Source of the DNA: an uncultured Mailhella sp.
GTDB lineage: Bacteria; Desulfobacterota; Desulfovibrionia; Desulfovibrionales; Desulfovibrionaceae
Reading direction: 5' to 3'
Assembly: GCA_910578585.1 (NCBI GenBank)
Contig: CAJTRG010000012.1
Location: forward strand, 13,202 to 77,201
DNA: 64,000 bases
Positions 25,831 to 33,925 of this stretch are shown here, in pieces; positions within the stretch are counted from its first letter, which is position 1; each line of letters begins with the position of its first letter. Position numbers and translations under genes: made by a program. Under the pieces are notes generated by a model. That model was not told where the DNA came from. It saw only the letters and a list, made by a program, of their open reading frames with translations, and searched no databases.

Positions 25831-27045
25831 TTAGTCTTGTATGGGGTGCATATCGTTTTCAGCTTTTGAAACAGTAAGAGCACCGGTTGCGTCGCCAAGA
25901 ACGTTGAGAGTTGTTCTCATCATATCGAGAATACGGTCAATGCCGGCGATAAGTGCAATAGCTTCCAAAGGAATGCCAACCTGGGTAAACACCATGGAAA
26001 TCATAATCATGCCGGCGCCTGGAACACCCATGGTACCAATGGAAGCAAGCATAGCAATAATGATAATCATGATCTGCTTATCAAAGGTAAGGTCAATGCC
26101 AAAGAAAGTTGCGGCAAAAATGGAACAAACACCCATGTAAATAGCTGTTCCGTCCATATTGATAGTATTTCCCAGAGGAATAAGGAAGCTGGATACAGGG
26201 CGGGAAGCACCTAAGCGCTGTACGGTTTGCAGGTTGCTGGAAAGAGCCGCAGCACTGGACGCACTGGAGAATGCAACCAAAATGGTGGAAGTAAGTTCAG
26301 AAAAGAATTTCTTGAGCGGTACGCCTGAATATTTAATGCAAGGGATATAAATGATGCAAATATGGATAATGCAGGCAACAAACATAACAAGAATGAGCTT
26401 CAAGAGCGGAAGCAATACTTCAGCTCCGTATGTGCCAACAGTAAAGGTAAGCAAGCCAAAAACACCAATAGGAGCATACATCATAACCATGGAAGTAAGC
26501 TTGAGCATGGCTTCGGCAAAGCTGTCAAAGAATTGGTGAATATGGTTGTGTTTTGAGCCGAGAGAGCTGACAGCAATCCCAAAAAATACTGCAAAGAAAA
26601 TAATTTGCAGCATATTGCCGTCTGTCATGGATTTTACAGGGTTTGTAGGAATAATACCCATGAAAACAGAAAGAAGTGAAGGAGGATTGACTGAAATAGC
26701 GTCCGTTGCAGCTTGGTTGATAGAAACGCCGCTTCCTGGCTGTAAAATATTAGCTACAATAAGACCGATAGAAACAGCAAAAACTGTTGTTACAGTATAA
26801 TAAATAAGGCTTTTTACAGCAATTTTACCAAGACGGCTCACATCCCCAACAGCAGCAGCACCGGCAACAAGAGTTGCAAAAACAAGAGGCACAACAAGCA
26901 TTTTAATGAGGTTGATAAAGATATCACCTAATGGTTTGAAATAACTTGGTTCAATGCCAAGATGTGGAACAAGGAGTCCACAGATACAGCCTGCAACAAG
27001 TGCAAGCAACATTTGAGTTGTAAGGCTAATTTTCTTCACTGCCAA
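25831..27045 (-). CDS. Dicarboxylate/amino acid:cation symporter (DAACS family)
   Basis: The 404-residue membrane protein has eight or more hydrophobic segments and the GltP/DctA signatures: a serine-rich AFSSASSAAALSS loop near residue 258, NTINMDGTAIYMGV near 288 and GVPGAGMIMISMVF near 338. It would import glutamate, aspartate or C4-dicarboxylates with Na+ or H+. It stands alone between terminator-like and intergenic spacers. Exact substrate is not readable. Confidence 0.88.
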   Translation of the reverse strand: MAVKKISLTTQMLLALVAGCICGLLVPHLGIEPSYFKPLGDIFINLIKMLVVPLVFATLVAGAAAVGDVSRLGKIAVKSLIYYTVTTVFAVSIGLIVANILQPGSGVSINQAATDAISVNPPSLLSVFMGIIPTNPVKSMTDGNMLQIIFFAVFFGIAVSSLGSKHNHIHQFFDSFAEAMLKLTSMVMMYAPIGVFGLLTFTVGTYGAEVLLPLLKLILVMFVACIIHICIIYIPCIKYSGVPLKKFFSELTSTILVAFSSASSAAALSSNLQTVQRLGASRPVSSFLIPLGNTINMDGTAIYMGVCSIFAATFFGIDLTFDKQIMIIIIAMLASIGTMGVPGAGMIMISMVFTQVGIPLEAIALIAGIDRILDMMRTTLNVLGDATGALTVSKAENDMHPIQD

Positions 27046-27090
27046 CCTCCAAAAGTATGCAAAAAATGATTGTTGAAATGATTATAAAAA

Positions 27091-27846
27091 CTATTCGTGT
27101 GAAGCAATAAGGCCTGCAACTTCAGCAAAAACGTGCTGCACTTTTTGCGTATTTTGTGCCATTACTACTTTGATTTCTTCCCATGATACAGGCTCAATAT
27201 TAACGCGCCATGCATCATAATCTGTACTCATTGCAATTGTTGCGTAGGGTATACCAAGTTCTGCTGCCAAAATAGCTTCAGGAGCAATACTCATATTGAT
27301 GATATCAGCGCCTAAAATTCTGAACATTTGGGATTCTGCACGGGTTGAGAAACGAGGGCCTTCAATGGTAACCACGGTTGCTGTGCTATGGTGTTCGTAT
27401 TTGAGTTTTTCACAAACTGTGATCAGGTCTTGTCTCAGGCTTTCATTGAAAGGATCTGCAACACTGACGTGATGAACACCGGCTTTAAAATCATCATAAT
27501 AGGTGCAGATTCTATGGTTGGTAAAATCAATGAATTGATCAGGAATAACAAGGTGTCCTGGATGTATTTCTTCACGAAGTGAGCCAACAGCTGTGCTGCT
27601 TAAAATATGTGTGCAGCCAATTTCTTTGAGAGCAGCAATATTGGCACGGTTATTTACATGAGAGGGAGGAATGGAATGGTCAAAGCCATGTCTTGATAAA
27701 AAAGCTACAGCTACACCGTTCAAAACTCCTTCTGTGATAAAGGAGGAGGGGGCGCCCCATTTGGTGTTTACTTCTTTGACTGTAACGGATTCAATGTGAC
27801 TTGATTTTTCAAGTCCACTGCCGCCGATAATAGCAATTTTAGCCAT
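27091..27846 (-). CDS. mtnP: 5'-methylthioadenosine phosphorylase
   Basis: The 251-residue protein has IGGSGLEKSS at the start, FLSRHGFDHSIPPSHVNNRANI near 45, STAVGSLREEI near 79, TIEGPRFSTRAES near 155, INMSIAPEA near 176 and YATIAMSTDYDAW near 195, all typical of MTA phosphorylase. It splits methylthioadenosine to adenine and methylthioribose-1-phosphate in the cytosol. The start at ATG 27846 has AAAAAGGAG before it and overlaps the aldolase gene by eight bases. The Met in INMSIAPEA leans to MTA over other purine nucleosides. Confidence 0.88.
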   Translation of the reverse strand: MAKIAIIGGSGLEKSSHIESVTVKEVNTKWGAPSSFITEGVLNGVAVAFLSRHGFDHSIPPSHVNNRANIAALKEIGCTHILSSTAVGSLREEIHPGHLVIPDQFIDFTNHRICTYYDDFKAGVHHVSVADPFNESLRQDLITVCEKLKYEHHSTATVVTIEGPRFSTRAESQMFRILGADIINMSIAPEAILAAELGIPYATIAMSTDYDAWRVNIEPVSWEEIKVVMAQNTQKVQHVFAEVAGLIASHE

Positions 27847-28546
27847 TATGATGTTCTCCTTTTTGTTTACAATGCATGCATTGCTCTTTATTTGCTTCCT
27901 GGCACAAAAAGATAAGTTGAGACTGCAAATGAGCAATACTCATGCCATATATTAAAATACCTTCTTCGTGTCCCCGCATAACGATAGTTGCTTCAGTAGG
28001 ATTTTGTCTGACAAGTTCTCCTATGGTTTCAGCCATTTTTGGCGTGCCATAGGCAATGTTTTCTGGGGTGGACAAGGCATTTTTTTCTTTTAGGAAATTA
28101 AATAGCATACTATTATGAATATGTAAAACATAATTCGCAAGGGCACTGTTTTGATAGACACTGGCATGGGACATGGTTTCTGAACTGGCGGGAAGCGGCC
28201 CTATGCTGTGGACTGTATTTTGCGCAATATCAACTTTATTGACAAGCGTATAACCAGTTAGACCAAGTTCTCTTGCACCGCCTGTGGCGCTTGCGGTGAT
28301 TATGAAGTGATCTTTACAGCGAAAGGAAAGATTGCCAAAACCAATGCCATTTTCATAAATGCCGATAAAGCCCTGGTCGTAAACCTTTGTTCTAAAATTA
28401 TCCACTTCGTGAAAAATGGAAAGAAAATCTTTATCGAGCGGAAGTTCAGGACTGTTCCATTCAGCGTTTGTATACTCGCAGCGGAATTTTATATAGCCGT
28501 CAGAAGGAAAGTTCTTTTGGGGAGAATTTTTATTTTCTGTCATCAT
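27839..28546 (-). CDS. Class II aldolase, probable methylthioribulose-1-phosphate aldolase
   Basis: The 235-residue protein has the class II aldolase/adducin zinc site: SSETMSHASVY near 108, VLHIHNSMLF near 127 and IVMRGHEEGILIYG near 188. It lies between mtnA and mtnP with ATGA and 8-base overlaps. In the oxygen-independent DHAP shunt an Ald2-type aldolase cleaves methylthioribulose-1-phosphate to DHAP and methylthioacetaldehyde; in the classic route MtnB, a relative, dehydrates it. No mtnC, mtnD or mtnW is present, which favours the aldolase reading in what looks like an anaerobe. MtnB cannot be excluded by motif alone. Confidence 0.75.
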   Translation of the reverse strand: MMTENKNSPQKNFPSDGYIKFRCEYTNAEWNSPELPLDKDFLSIFHEVDNFRTKVYDQGFIGIYENGIGFGNLSFRCKDHFIITASATGGARELGLTGYTLVNKVDIAQNTVHSIGPLPASSETMSHASVYQNSALANYVLHIHNSMLFNFLKEKNALSTPENIAYGTPKMAETIGELVRQNPTEATIVMRGHEEGILIYGMSIAHLQSQLIFLCQEANKEQCMHCKQKGEHHNG

Positions 28547-29667
28547 TTGCAATATTGCTTTGCTTCAGGATAAAGGGTGAGAATGGCGTTTTCATTGGCC
28601 TGCATAATACCGCGTTCAGTAATCAGCCCTGTAATGAGCGTATGAGGGGTGACATCAAAGGCAAAATTTAATCCCTTTGTCTTTTCCGGGCAAATGCGTA
28701 CTTCCTGCACGTGTTTTTGTCCTGCATTATCGTAATAATAGCCTGTAATATATTCTGTTTCGCGGGCATTTCTCTCTTCAATTTCAATTTCTTTGACGCC
28801 GTCAAAAAGGGAAAAATCAAAGGTTGAAGAAGGCAGAGCAACATAGAAAGGAATATGATCAGCATGGGCGGCAAGGGCTTTTAAATAGGTACCGATTTTA
28901 TTGGCCACATCACCGTTTCTTGTCACTCTATCCGCACCAACAATCACCATATCAATCATTTTATGCTGCATTAAATGGCCGCCCACATTGTCGGAAATTA
29001 AGGTATGGGGCACATTGTGTTCAGCAAGTTCAAAGGCAGTCAAACTTGCACCCTGATTGCGCGGTCTTGTTTCATCCACATACACATGGACGGCAATTCC
29101 GGCATTAAAGGCTGTATACACAGGAGACAGCGCAGATCCATAATCAGTAAAAGCAAGCCAGCCTGCATTGCAGTGGGTAAGAATATTAACGGGCTGTCCT
29201 TTTTTCTTTTTGGCAATTTCTTCAATCAATTTTTTGCCGTGTTCACCAATGCGTTTACAAAAATCAATATCCTCTTGAGCAAGGTTTAATGCTTCTTCGC
29301 GAAGTTTGGGCAAAGCTTCTTTTGGAGCAAAATTTTGCCAGATTTTTGCCTGACGTTCCAGTGCATAGGATAAATTTTTGGCAGTGGGGCGTGTTTTTAA
29401 AAGTTTGTTGCATTCTTCCTGCATATAGGCAAGCCAATTGTTTTGCCCGGAAAAATTTTTTGCAATAAGATAGACGCCATAGCCGGCAGTAACCCCAATG
29501 AGCCCGGCGCCGCGCACCTGCATGGAAGAAACGGCAGTGCAGACATCTTCATTGCTTTTGAGGGTGACAATTTCAAATTCTGCAGGAAGTTTTGTCTGGT
29601 CAATGATTTGCAGTTCATCATCAGCCGTTAGCCAAATTGTTATGTATTCTTTATTTTGAATGCGCAT
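28543..29667 (-). CDS. mtnA: S-methyl-5-thioribose-1-phosphate isomerase
   Basis: The 374-residue protein belongs to the eIF2B-like aldose-ketose isomerases: VRGAGLIGVTAGYG near 53, ILTHCNAGWLAF near 158 with the catalytic Cys, and VIVGADRVTRNGDVANKIGTY near 235 with the catalytic Asp. It isomerises methylthioribose-1-phosphate to the ribulose form. ATG 29667 comes one base after the stop of the AMIN gene; a TTG at 29682 is less likely. No clear ribosome site is seen, so translation may be coupled. Confidence 0.88.
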   Translation of the reverse strand: MRIQNKEYITIWLTADDELQIIDQTKLPAEFEIVTLKSNEDVCTAVSSMQVRGAGLIGVTAGYGVYLIAKNFSGQNNWLAYMQEECNKLLKTRPTAKNLSYALERQAKIWQNFAPKEALPKLREEALNLAQEDIDFCKRIGEHGKKLIEEIAKKKKGQPVNILTHCNAGWLAFTDYGSALSPVYTAFNAGIAVHVYVDETRPRNQGASLTAFELAEHNVPHTLISDNVGGHLMQHKMIDMVIVGADRVTRNGDVANKIGTYLKALAAHADHIPFYVALPSSTFDFSLFDGVKEIEIEERNARETEYITGYYYDNAGQKHVQEVRICPEKTKGLNFAFDVTPHTLITGLITERGIMQANENAILTLYPEAKQYCK

Positions 29668-29668
29668 A

Positions 29669-30460
29669 TTATTTGAAAACAAGTTGGTATTTTCTGCTGT
29701 GAATTCTGTATAATAATGAGGAAGATACAGGCAATTTCAAATCAAAAACAATTCTTGTTTTATCTTTTTGAGCATTGGAGCGAATATCTTTTACCATGCG
29801 GTTGCTGATGAGCTGAGGGAGCTTTAAAATCCAATATCCGTCAATATCCACAACAACACGGTCAGGATTATTTAAGCGAAATGTTTTAGGCTTAATGGGA
29901 TTGTTGCCTTCAAAAACCAGACCTACCTGATTGCCGTCCATCATAAGTTCAGCATAAACGATAGTATTGGAATTCTTTTTAGGCTCTAAAATAGTGCGTG
30001 TTTTTAGAGAATCTGTCACAAAAGGCACAGGGAGTTTATCCTGCAAAACGGGCTTTGGCTCAGAAAGAGTTTTTTCTGGAGCTGCAGGTGTTTTATCTTC
30101 AAGAACAGCAGCATGTTCAGGGGCAGTACTGTCCACTTTTTCTACAGTATTGGCAGCGACTTGTGTCTTGGGTTCAGCTGTTAAATGAGTTGTACTTTCT
30201 TCTGTTTTTGCAGTTTCCTGTTCAGCTGGAGGAGTAGTAATAGTTTGGGCATTTTCCTGGGCTGTGAAAACAAGCGATTCAGCAGAAGGAGTTTTTTGTT
30301 CAGTATTTTGTGCAGTTAATTGTGAGGCATCCTGTTCTTCCAGCACTGCATCTTGTTTTTGCGGACTTTGGCTGGGGTCAGTAAACATATAGGCAATGCA
30401 AACAGCAAAAATAGCAAAAACAATGCCTGTTGCCAGATATATCATATTTTTTTTGTTCAT
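29669..30460 (-). CDS. Membrane-anchored AMIN-domain protein
   Basis: The 263-residue protein has one N-terminal membrane helix (residues 5-28), a Pro/Glu/Thr/Gln-rich periplasmic linker to about 160, and a C-terminal AMIN-like domain (VGLVFEGNN, FRLNNPDRVVVDIDGYW, TRIVFDLKLP). AMIN domains bind peptidoglycan or localise periplasmic amidases and secretins. No amidase domain is present, so this is probably a localisation or scaffold protein. It lies between the TPR gene and mtnA. Confidence 0.75.
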   Translation of the reverse strand: MNKKNMIYLATGIVFAIFAVCIAYMFTDPSQSPQKQDAVLEEQDASQLTAQNTEQKTPSAESLVFTAQENAQTITTPPAEQETAKTEESTTHLTAEPKTQVAANTVEKVDSTAPEHAAVLEDKTPAAPEKTLSEPKPVLQDKLPVPFVTDSLKTRTILEPKKNSNTIVYAELMMDGNQVGLVFEGNNPIKPKTFRLNNPDRVVVDIDGYWILKLPQLISNRMVKDIRSNAQKDKTRIVFDLKLPVSSSLLYRIHSRKYQLVFK

Positions 30461-30490
30461 TGTGAGAAACCTCGTTATTTTTACAAAATA

Positions 30491-32011
30491 TTATCTATTG
30501 GTTGCTTTACGGCGTATACACTCTTTAATTACGTATGACAAGCGTTTGGCAGGGGCCAAATCCGGTTCCAGCTCAAGGGCTTTGTCAATAAATTCATTGG
30601 CTTCTTCGTAGCGGATTAATTCATAATATAAACGGGCAACATTGAAAAATGCATGGCTGTCGTCAGGACTCAGTTTTGTGCATTTAGTGGAAGACTGCAA
30701 AGCCAGATCCACAAGATTGATTTTACGAAGTTTAATCGCAATGTCTGTAAACACATGCTTGTGGGCAGGTTCGTACTTTGCCTGTTTATTGATAAGATCC
30801 ATAAAATGGCGTTTAGCAAGATTTTTTTTGCCGGAATTCCAATGGGTTAAACTGACTTGAAATTCTGCCCGTATGGACATATCCAGTTTTAATGCTTTTT
30901 GTGAAAGCGTAAGCTTTTCTTCACCTTCTTTCGGAGCGAGGAGTGCTTCACTGGTTTGGGTGATTTTATCTATTTCACCATTTTCTTTTGCTTTTGTTCC
31001 ACTGTCCTTACTTGTTTTTTCTTCTGGCGCTGTGAGCGGTGGAGTTTTAACTTCCTGCGTACTGCTTACGGCAATATTTTTTTCAACATAGGCAGGATCC
31101 TCAGGTTTTTCCAGAGCTTTTTCTACAGGTTTTTCTGGAGCTTTTTCTTGCGCGCTGTCAGCTGTATCTGTTTGTTTTTGTTTGTCTAATTTTTCAATTT
31201 TTTCAGATGATTTTGCAGTATCTGTTTTTATCTCATCAGTAGGAGATTGAACGGTACCTGCTTCTTTTGCAGAGCCGGTATCCGTTAAATTTTTTTCAGG
31301 CTCCGGAGTTTTTTGGACTTGAGTGCTTTGAGCTGGCTGCGTCAGCTGAATTGTTTTGCTGGTTTTAGTTGCTTGAGGAGCCTGATTTGGTTCAGGATTT
31401 TTCTCCTTCTCGCTTGGAGGCTTATTGAGATTATCCGTGGATATTTTAAATTGTGAATTGCTGTTCTTTTTCTGTTCAGCTTTTTTTGTATCGCCTTGAA
31501 CAGAATTCAGCCCAAAATCGTCGACCTTGGTTTTTTGTGGTGCATCAGGGTTGAGATTAAAGTTGAATTCATTGGTTGCTTTCTTGGCTGAAAGGGTATT
31601 TTTCGGAGCATTTTCGCTCTTTTTTTGGATTGGTTCAGGTTTATTGGCACTTAATTGAATGAAATATTCCCCTGTTTTCTTTGCCGTGTCCTGACCGGTT
31701 TTTGCAGAAGAAACAAGTGTACTGTTTGGGGATAATTTTTTATTGCTCTCAGATTTGAGCGAGAGCATAGATTTTTTCGTTGTTTTATTTAATTGAACAT
31801 TATTAACCTGTCTGAAATTTACGCCGAAAAATGTGGGGGATATTTTATATTTTTCAAACGTAGGCTGATTATTTTCATCAAGCTTTTGAATAAGATAGAT
31901 ATTTTCCTTTTCATTAAGGTACACATTCCAAAGAGTCGGCTCATTGGATGTGTTATCTTTGTCCTGGGGGGGACGCCCGGAATAGACATTGATAAACTGA
32001 AAATCACTCAT
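30491..32011 (-). CDS. TPR protein with long low-complexity linker
   Basis: The 506-residue protein has a short ordered N-terminus (to about residue 90), then about 270 residues rich in Lys, Glu, Thr, Pro and Gln with no hydrophobic segment, and a C-terminal helical part (about 375-495) with TPR-like repeats such as AFFNVARLYYELIRYEEANEFIDKALELEPD. No signal peptide is visible. It is probably a cytosolic protein-interaction scaffold. The next gene downstream, 30 bases away, is the AMIN protein, whose linker has similar composition. Confidence 0.75.
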   Translation of the reverse strand: MSDFQFINVYSGRPPQDKDNTSNEPTLWNVYLNEKENIYLIQKLDENNQPTFEKYKISPTFFGVNFRQVNNVQLNKTTKKSMLSLKSESNKKLSPNSTLVSSAKTGQDTAKKTGEYFIQLSANKPEPIQKKSENAPKNTLSAKKATNEFNFNLNPDAPQKTKVDDFGLNSVQGDTKKAEQKKNSNSQFKISTDNLNKPPSEKEKNPEPNQAPQATKTSKTIQLTQPAQSTQVQKTPEPEKNLTDTGSAKEAGTVQSPTDEIKTDTAKSSEKIEKLDKQKQTDTADSAQEKAPEKPVEKALEKPEDPAYVEKNIAVSSTQEVKTPPLTAPEEKTSKDSGTKAKENGEIDKITQTSEALLAPKEGEEKLTLSQKALKLDMSIRAEFQVSLTHWNSGKKNLAKRHFMDLINKQAKYEPAHKHVFTDIAIKLRKINLVDLALQSSTKCTKLSPDDSHAFFNVARLYYELIRYEEANEFIDKALELEPDLAPAKRLSYVIKECIRRKATNR

Positions 32012-32022
32012 AGAAAACCTTT

Positions 32023-33792
32023 TTAGAAAATACCGTATACTTTTTCTGTATCAAGATTTACATCAATTCGTGTAAAGGCTGGATTTGAGCCTGTTCCAGG
32101 CATAAGGCTGATATCACCCGTTACAGGTACAACAAAGCCGGCACCGCCGTAATAGCGAACGTCACGGATTTTGAGTGTCCAGTCTTTGGGCACGCCTTTG
32201 ATTTTTGGATTATCAGTAAGAGAAAGACTGGTTTTTACCATGCAAAGTCCAAGTTCTTTTCTTTCATATTCTTTTTCCAATTGGATAATTTTTTCTTTGG
32301 CAGCTGGCGCAATATCAACACCGCTTGCGCCGTAAACTTTTTTGGCTACCTTATCAATGCGGTCAAGCATAGGCGTATCCCAATCATAGAGCGGGGTGAA
32401 CGTTTTTTCATCTTCACAGGCGTCAATAACAGCATCCGCAAATTCCAGCGCACCATCACCGCCTTCTGCCCAGTGATTGGAAACAGTCACACGAACACCG
32501 TCGTTTTCGCATAATTTTTTGATTTTCGCGATTTCAGCAGGAGTATCGGCAACAAAAGCATTGATGCAAACAACAGGTTTAATGCCGGATTGCTTTACAA
32601 TATTGATATGATGAAGAAGGTTTTGCGTGCCTTTTTCAACATATTCAACATTTTCATATTTATATTCTTCCGGCATTGGGCGGCCTGTGATAAATTCAGG
32701 TGCGCCGCCATGGCTTTTGAGCGCGCGAACTGTGGCAACAATAACAACAGCGTCAGGGGTAAGACCGCTGAAATGGCATTTTAAATTCCACATTTTTTCA
32801 TAGCCAATATCAGCCCCAAAGCCTGATTCCGTAATATGATAATCATTGAGTTTCAAGGAAACTTTATCGGCAATAATGGAGTTTTGACCGATAGAAATAT
32901 TGGCAAACGGGCCGGCATGCACGAAAACAGGCTGTCCCTCAAGACTTTGGATTACATTGGGTTTAATGGCATCCACAAGCCAGGCAGTCATGGCGCCGTC
33001 AACCTGCAAATCATGGGTCGTCACAGGCATGCCGTATTTATCGTAGGCAACAATGATTTTTCCGATACGTTCACGCATGTCTCTCAAATCATTGCAGATA
33101 GCTAAAATTCCCATAATTTCAGATGCAACGGAAATATCAAAATGGGATTCCATCATAAAACCGTCTTTCACGCCGCCAAGACCGATAATGATATTGCGCA
33201 GAGATTGGCAGCAAAAATCAATCACAAAGCCAATGCTGACGCGTTTGGGGTCAATATTGAGACGAGCTTTTTTGCTCAGGCGAAGAAGTGTTTCATCATC
33301 ATAATTGCGTTCATGCTGCATGCGGGCAGTAAGGGCTGTCATGGCAAGGTTGTGGGCATTGGTAACAGCGTTGATATCACCTGTAAAACCAAGAGAATAC
33401 TGGGTTAAAGGAATACATTGAGAAAGTCCGCCACCGGCAGCAGATCCTTTAGTGCCCATGGTTGGGCCGCCTGAGGGCTGGCGAATGGCAGCAGCAACTT
33501 TTTTGCCGCGTTTGCCAAGGCCCTGCAAAAGTCCGATAGTGGAAGTGGATTTACCTTCTCCAAGGGGAGTTGGAGTAATGGAAGTAACGGTTATATATTT
33601 GCCGTTTGGGGTATCTTGATGGCGTTCAAGAACACTTTTATAATCAACTTTTCCCATATAGTGACCATAGGGCAGAAGTTCATCTTCCGTAAGCTGAAGT
33701 CTTTTCCCGATTTCGCTGATTTTGAGCATATTTTTTTCAAAATGTTCTGCAATTTCCCAGTCAGCCATTTGAGTAGGATTGATAGTATTCAT
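32023..33792 (-). CDS. fhs: Formate-tetrahydrofolate ligase
   Basis: The 589-residue protein carries the family P-loop TPTPLGEGKSTSTIGL at residues 73-88, then RQPSGGPTMGTKGSAAGGG and VHAGPFANISIGQNSI, and ends MPGTGSNPAFTRIDVN. It makes N10-formyl-THF from formate, THF and ATP for one-carbon metabolism. Length is close to the usual 555-590. AAGGGGAT precedes the ATG. It could also feed the formyltransferase at 18483, though nothing in the sequence links them. Confidence 0.95.
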   Translation of the reverse strand: MNTINPTQMADWEIAEHFEKNMLKISEIGKRLQLTEDELLPYGHYMGKVDYKSVLERHQDTPNGKYITVTSITPTPLGEGKSTSTIGLLQGLGKRGKKVAAAIRQPSGGPTMGTKGSAAGGGLSQCIPLTQYSLGFTGDINAVTNAHNLAMTALTARMQHERNYDDETLLRLSKKARLNIDPKRVSIGFVIDFCCQSLRNIIIGLGGVKDGFMMESHFDISVASEIMGILAICNDLRDMRERIGKIIVAYDKYGMPVTTHDLQVDGAMTAWLVDAIKPNVIQSLEGQPVFVHAGPFANISIGQNSIIADKVSLKLNDYHITESGFGADIGYEKMWNLKCHFSGLTPDAVVIVATVRALKSHGGAPEFITGRPMPEEYKYENVEYVEKGTQNLLHHINIVKQSGIKPVVCINAFVADTPAEIAKIKKLCENDGVRVTVSNHWAEGGDGALEFADAVIDACEDEKTFTPLYDWDTPMLDRIDKVAKKVYGASGVDIAPAAKEKIIQLEKEYERKELGLCMVKTSLSLTDNPKIKGVPKDWTLKIRDVRYYGGAGFVVPVTGDISLMPGTGSNPAFTRIDVNLDTEKVYGIF

Positions 33793-33852
33793 AGTATCCC
33801 CTTAAATTTTCGTTGACAAATACTATAGCAAAAATTTAAAGAATAATCTAGC

Positions 33853-33881
33853 TTGTTCAAAGAGAATTTTTTGGATAAAAT
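33853..33881 (+). promoter_or_regulatory. Sigma70-type promoter for tamA-tamB
   Basis: TTGTTC at 33853-33858, a 17-base spacer and TAAAAT at 33876-33881 lie in the gap between divergent fhs and tamA, 44 bases before the tamA start. Confidence 0.4.
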
Positions 33882-33925
33882 AATCAAAAAATTTTTTATA
33901 ATAACTGTGATGTAACGGATTTAGA

